Origin: Ruminococcus sp.
Lineage (GTDB): Bacteria > Bacillota > Clostridia > Oscillospirales > Ruminococcaceae
DNA length: 64,000 nucleotides
Assembly: GCA_015066705.1 (NCBI GenBank)
Contig: SVNV01000001.1
Coordinates: 62,001 to 126,000, forward strand
Direction: 5' to 3'
Below, piece by piece: positions 63,253 through 64,000 of this stretch (positions within the stretch are counted from its first letter, which is position 1; every line of letters begins with the position of its first letter). Under the pieces are notes generated by a model. That model made no database searches. It saw only the letters and a list, made by a program, of their open reading frames with translations, and was not told the origin of the DNA. The position numbers and the translations under genes are program-made.

Positions 63253-63532
63253 AAAAACTCCCCACGCATTAAGGTAGGTAGTTATATAGAAGTATATTAT
63301 ATGAATTTATCGGGGCGAAACCTTTCTGAAGAAAGGTTGTCCCCCGAACCCCCTTCCAAAGACTTTAATATTAAAATAACTATCCCCCGCACAGCGGGGG
63401 ATAGTTATTTTAAATACTGAAGTTTTAGGAAAGGAGTTTGAGGAATAACCCTTTTTCAAAAGGGTTTTCCTCAATAAGTCCGTATAATACTTATATCTGA
63501 CCATCTGATTTAAGACGTTGGGAGAAATATTT
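63253..63532. other. Convergent intergenic region with repeat-like hairpins
   Basis: 280 bases between the ATPase (plus) and nadA (minus) with no credible gene. It holds AACCTTTCTGAAGAAAGGTT (63321-63340), the long perfect hairpin at 63371-63413 and a CCCTTTTTCAAAAGGG hairpin at about 63450-63465. The open frame at 63307-63546 just reads through these repeats. Confidence 0.6.
63371..63413. repeat. Perfect 20-bp inverted repeat with a 3-base loop
   Basis: TTAAAATAACTATCCCCCGC (63371-63390), loop ACA, then its exact reverse complement (63394-63413). The CCCCCGC core resembles the hairpins in the hisE and hisI spacers. Here no duplicated gene end accompanies it. It lies between convergent genes and may act as a two-way terminator. 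Confidence 0.88.
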
Positions 63533-64000
63533 CTATCCGAGTTCAATCATCTTATCGATTGCTTTTTTTGCATTTACTCTTACATCTTCGAGAACATCAA
63601 CCTCAAAACCGTTACCCTTAAGTGTTCTCAACACATCACCGAGGTTTGTAATTCTCATATCAGGACATATCAGTTTTTTACTCATAACAGGAAATGCCCT
63701 GTCAGGGTATCTGATTGAAAGGTAATCAGAAATGCTCTTTTCTGTTCCTACAATTACATCATCGTCACAGCTTTCAGCAAACTTGATTATTCCCGAGGTA
63801 GCGCCTATGTAATCTGCATATTTCAGCACCTCGTCAGGAAGTTCGGGGTGCATAGCGATTTTAGCATCAGGATAAAGCTTTTTAACTTCTATAACTTCCT
63901 CTTCTGTCACGCTGTTATGGACAGGACAGCAACCATTCCAGAGAGTAATATCCTTATCAGGAAAATTCTTTTTTATAAATGTTCCGAGGTTTTTATCCGG
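63533..64000 (-). CDS. nadA: Quinolinate synthase NadA, C-terminal part, cut by window edge
   Basis: Minus strand frame open from the window edge to the stop at 63533-63535, 155 codons. DKNLGTFIKKNFPDKDITLW with NGCCPVHNSVTEEEV carries the middle cluster cysteine of the NadA 4Fe-4S site; AMHPELPDEVLKYADYIG, ATSGIIKFA and CPDMRITNLGDVL (third cluster cysteine) follow. NadA makes quinolinate from iminoaspartate and DHAP, early in NAD synthesis. The GTG at 63910 inside it is not a start. The N-terminal domain is outside the window. Confidence 0.95.
   Translation of the reverse strand, partial: PDKNLGTFIKKNFPDKDITLWNGCCPVHNSVTEEEVIEVKKLYPDAKIAMHPELPDEVLKYADYIGATSGIIKFAESCDDDVIVGTEKSISDYLSIRYPDRAFPVMSKKLICPDMRITNLGDVLRTLKGNGFEVDVLEDVRVNAKKAIDKMIELG

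Noticed and set aside
63307..63546. Minus-strand 79-codon ORF before nadA
   Set aside because: It reads through hairpin repeats and overlaps the nadA end; no ribosome site and no family resemblance.
1..64000. CRISPR arrays, tRNA and rRNA genes
   Set aside because: No regularly spaced repeats with unique spacers, no tRNA cloverleaf with CCA-end context, and no rRNA-like stretch was noticed while reading both strands.

Overview
This 64-kb window looks like core chromosome of a low-G+C Bacillota of class Clostridia, most likely a gut Oscillospiraceae/Ruminococcaceae (Ruminococcus-like) species. The grounds are the A+T-rich spacers, PolC, the ispH-S1 fusion, the large one-chain PurL, a CdsA-UppS-Frr-PyrH block in Firmicute order, and the NifU-like/GGGtGRT protein pair. 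I see no rRNA or tRNA gene, no CRISPR array and no intact mobile element. Species identity is an inference.

Layout. From 1 to 44 kb nearly everything is on the minus strand. Positions 1-16.8 kb: two rRNA/RNA methyltransferase genes (one cut by the window edge), a class A penicillin-binding protein, two gene fusions in tandem (cmk-plsC, then ispH-rpsA), a flavoprotein, an RpiR-type regulator, a ComEC-like hydrolase with its DUF3006 partner, a YgiQ radical SAM protein, FtsK/SpoIIIE, UppP, a YlzJ-like small ORF and the ClpP-like TepA. Positions 17.2-24.5 kb: a histidine operon hisZ-G-D-C-B-H-F-I-E from one good promoter, with hisA missing. Positions 24.6-35.4 kb: pyrH-frr-uppS-cdsA-dxr-rseP-ispG-polC from one promoter. 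Positions 35.4-44.2 kb: gpsA, plsY, der, a DUF512 protein, rpmF, yceD, a small P-loop protein, pgi, a DacF-like protein and an HPr-like protein.

From 44.5 to 51.9 kb the plus strand carries mtaB, purL, a DUF1294 protein and the iron-sulfur scaffold-like/GGGtGRT pair. Positions 52.0-53.6 kb hold a small foreign patch, visibly richer in G+C, with an integrase fragment, a broken polysaccharide deacetylase and a lipoprotein gene. After it come a fucose-isomerase-like gene and nadE (minus), an rlmA-like methyltransferase and a membrane protein (plus), an ispF-ispD-pheA-esterase operon (minus), a PRK06851-type ATPase (plus), and the 3' part of nadA at the right edge.

Functionally the window is dominated by envelope and isoprenoid supply (Dxr, IspD, IspF, IspG, IspH, UppS, UppP, CdsA, PlsC, PlsY, GpsA, PBP), histidine, NAD and purine synthesis, and translation/ribosome factors.

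The most unusual signal is a repeated architecture. Three minus-strand genes (the RlmL-like methyltransferase, hisE and hisI) each have a second, diverged but still in-frame copy of their last 20-35 codons just downstream, separated by a short spacer that can fold into a G+C-rich hairpin. The outer copies sit at the expected junction with the next gene, so they look like the ancestral gene ends. The current genes appear to have received a replacement 3' end plus hairpin. Also notable are three proteins that keep their fold but have lost catalytic residues: the DacF-like carboxypeptidase, the HPr-like protein, and the glutaminase half of NadE.
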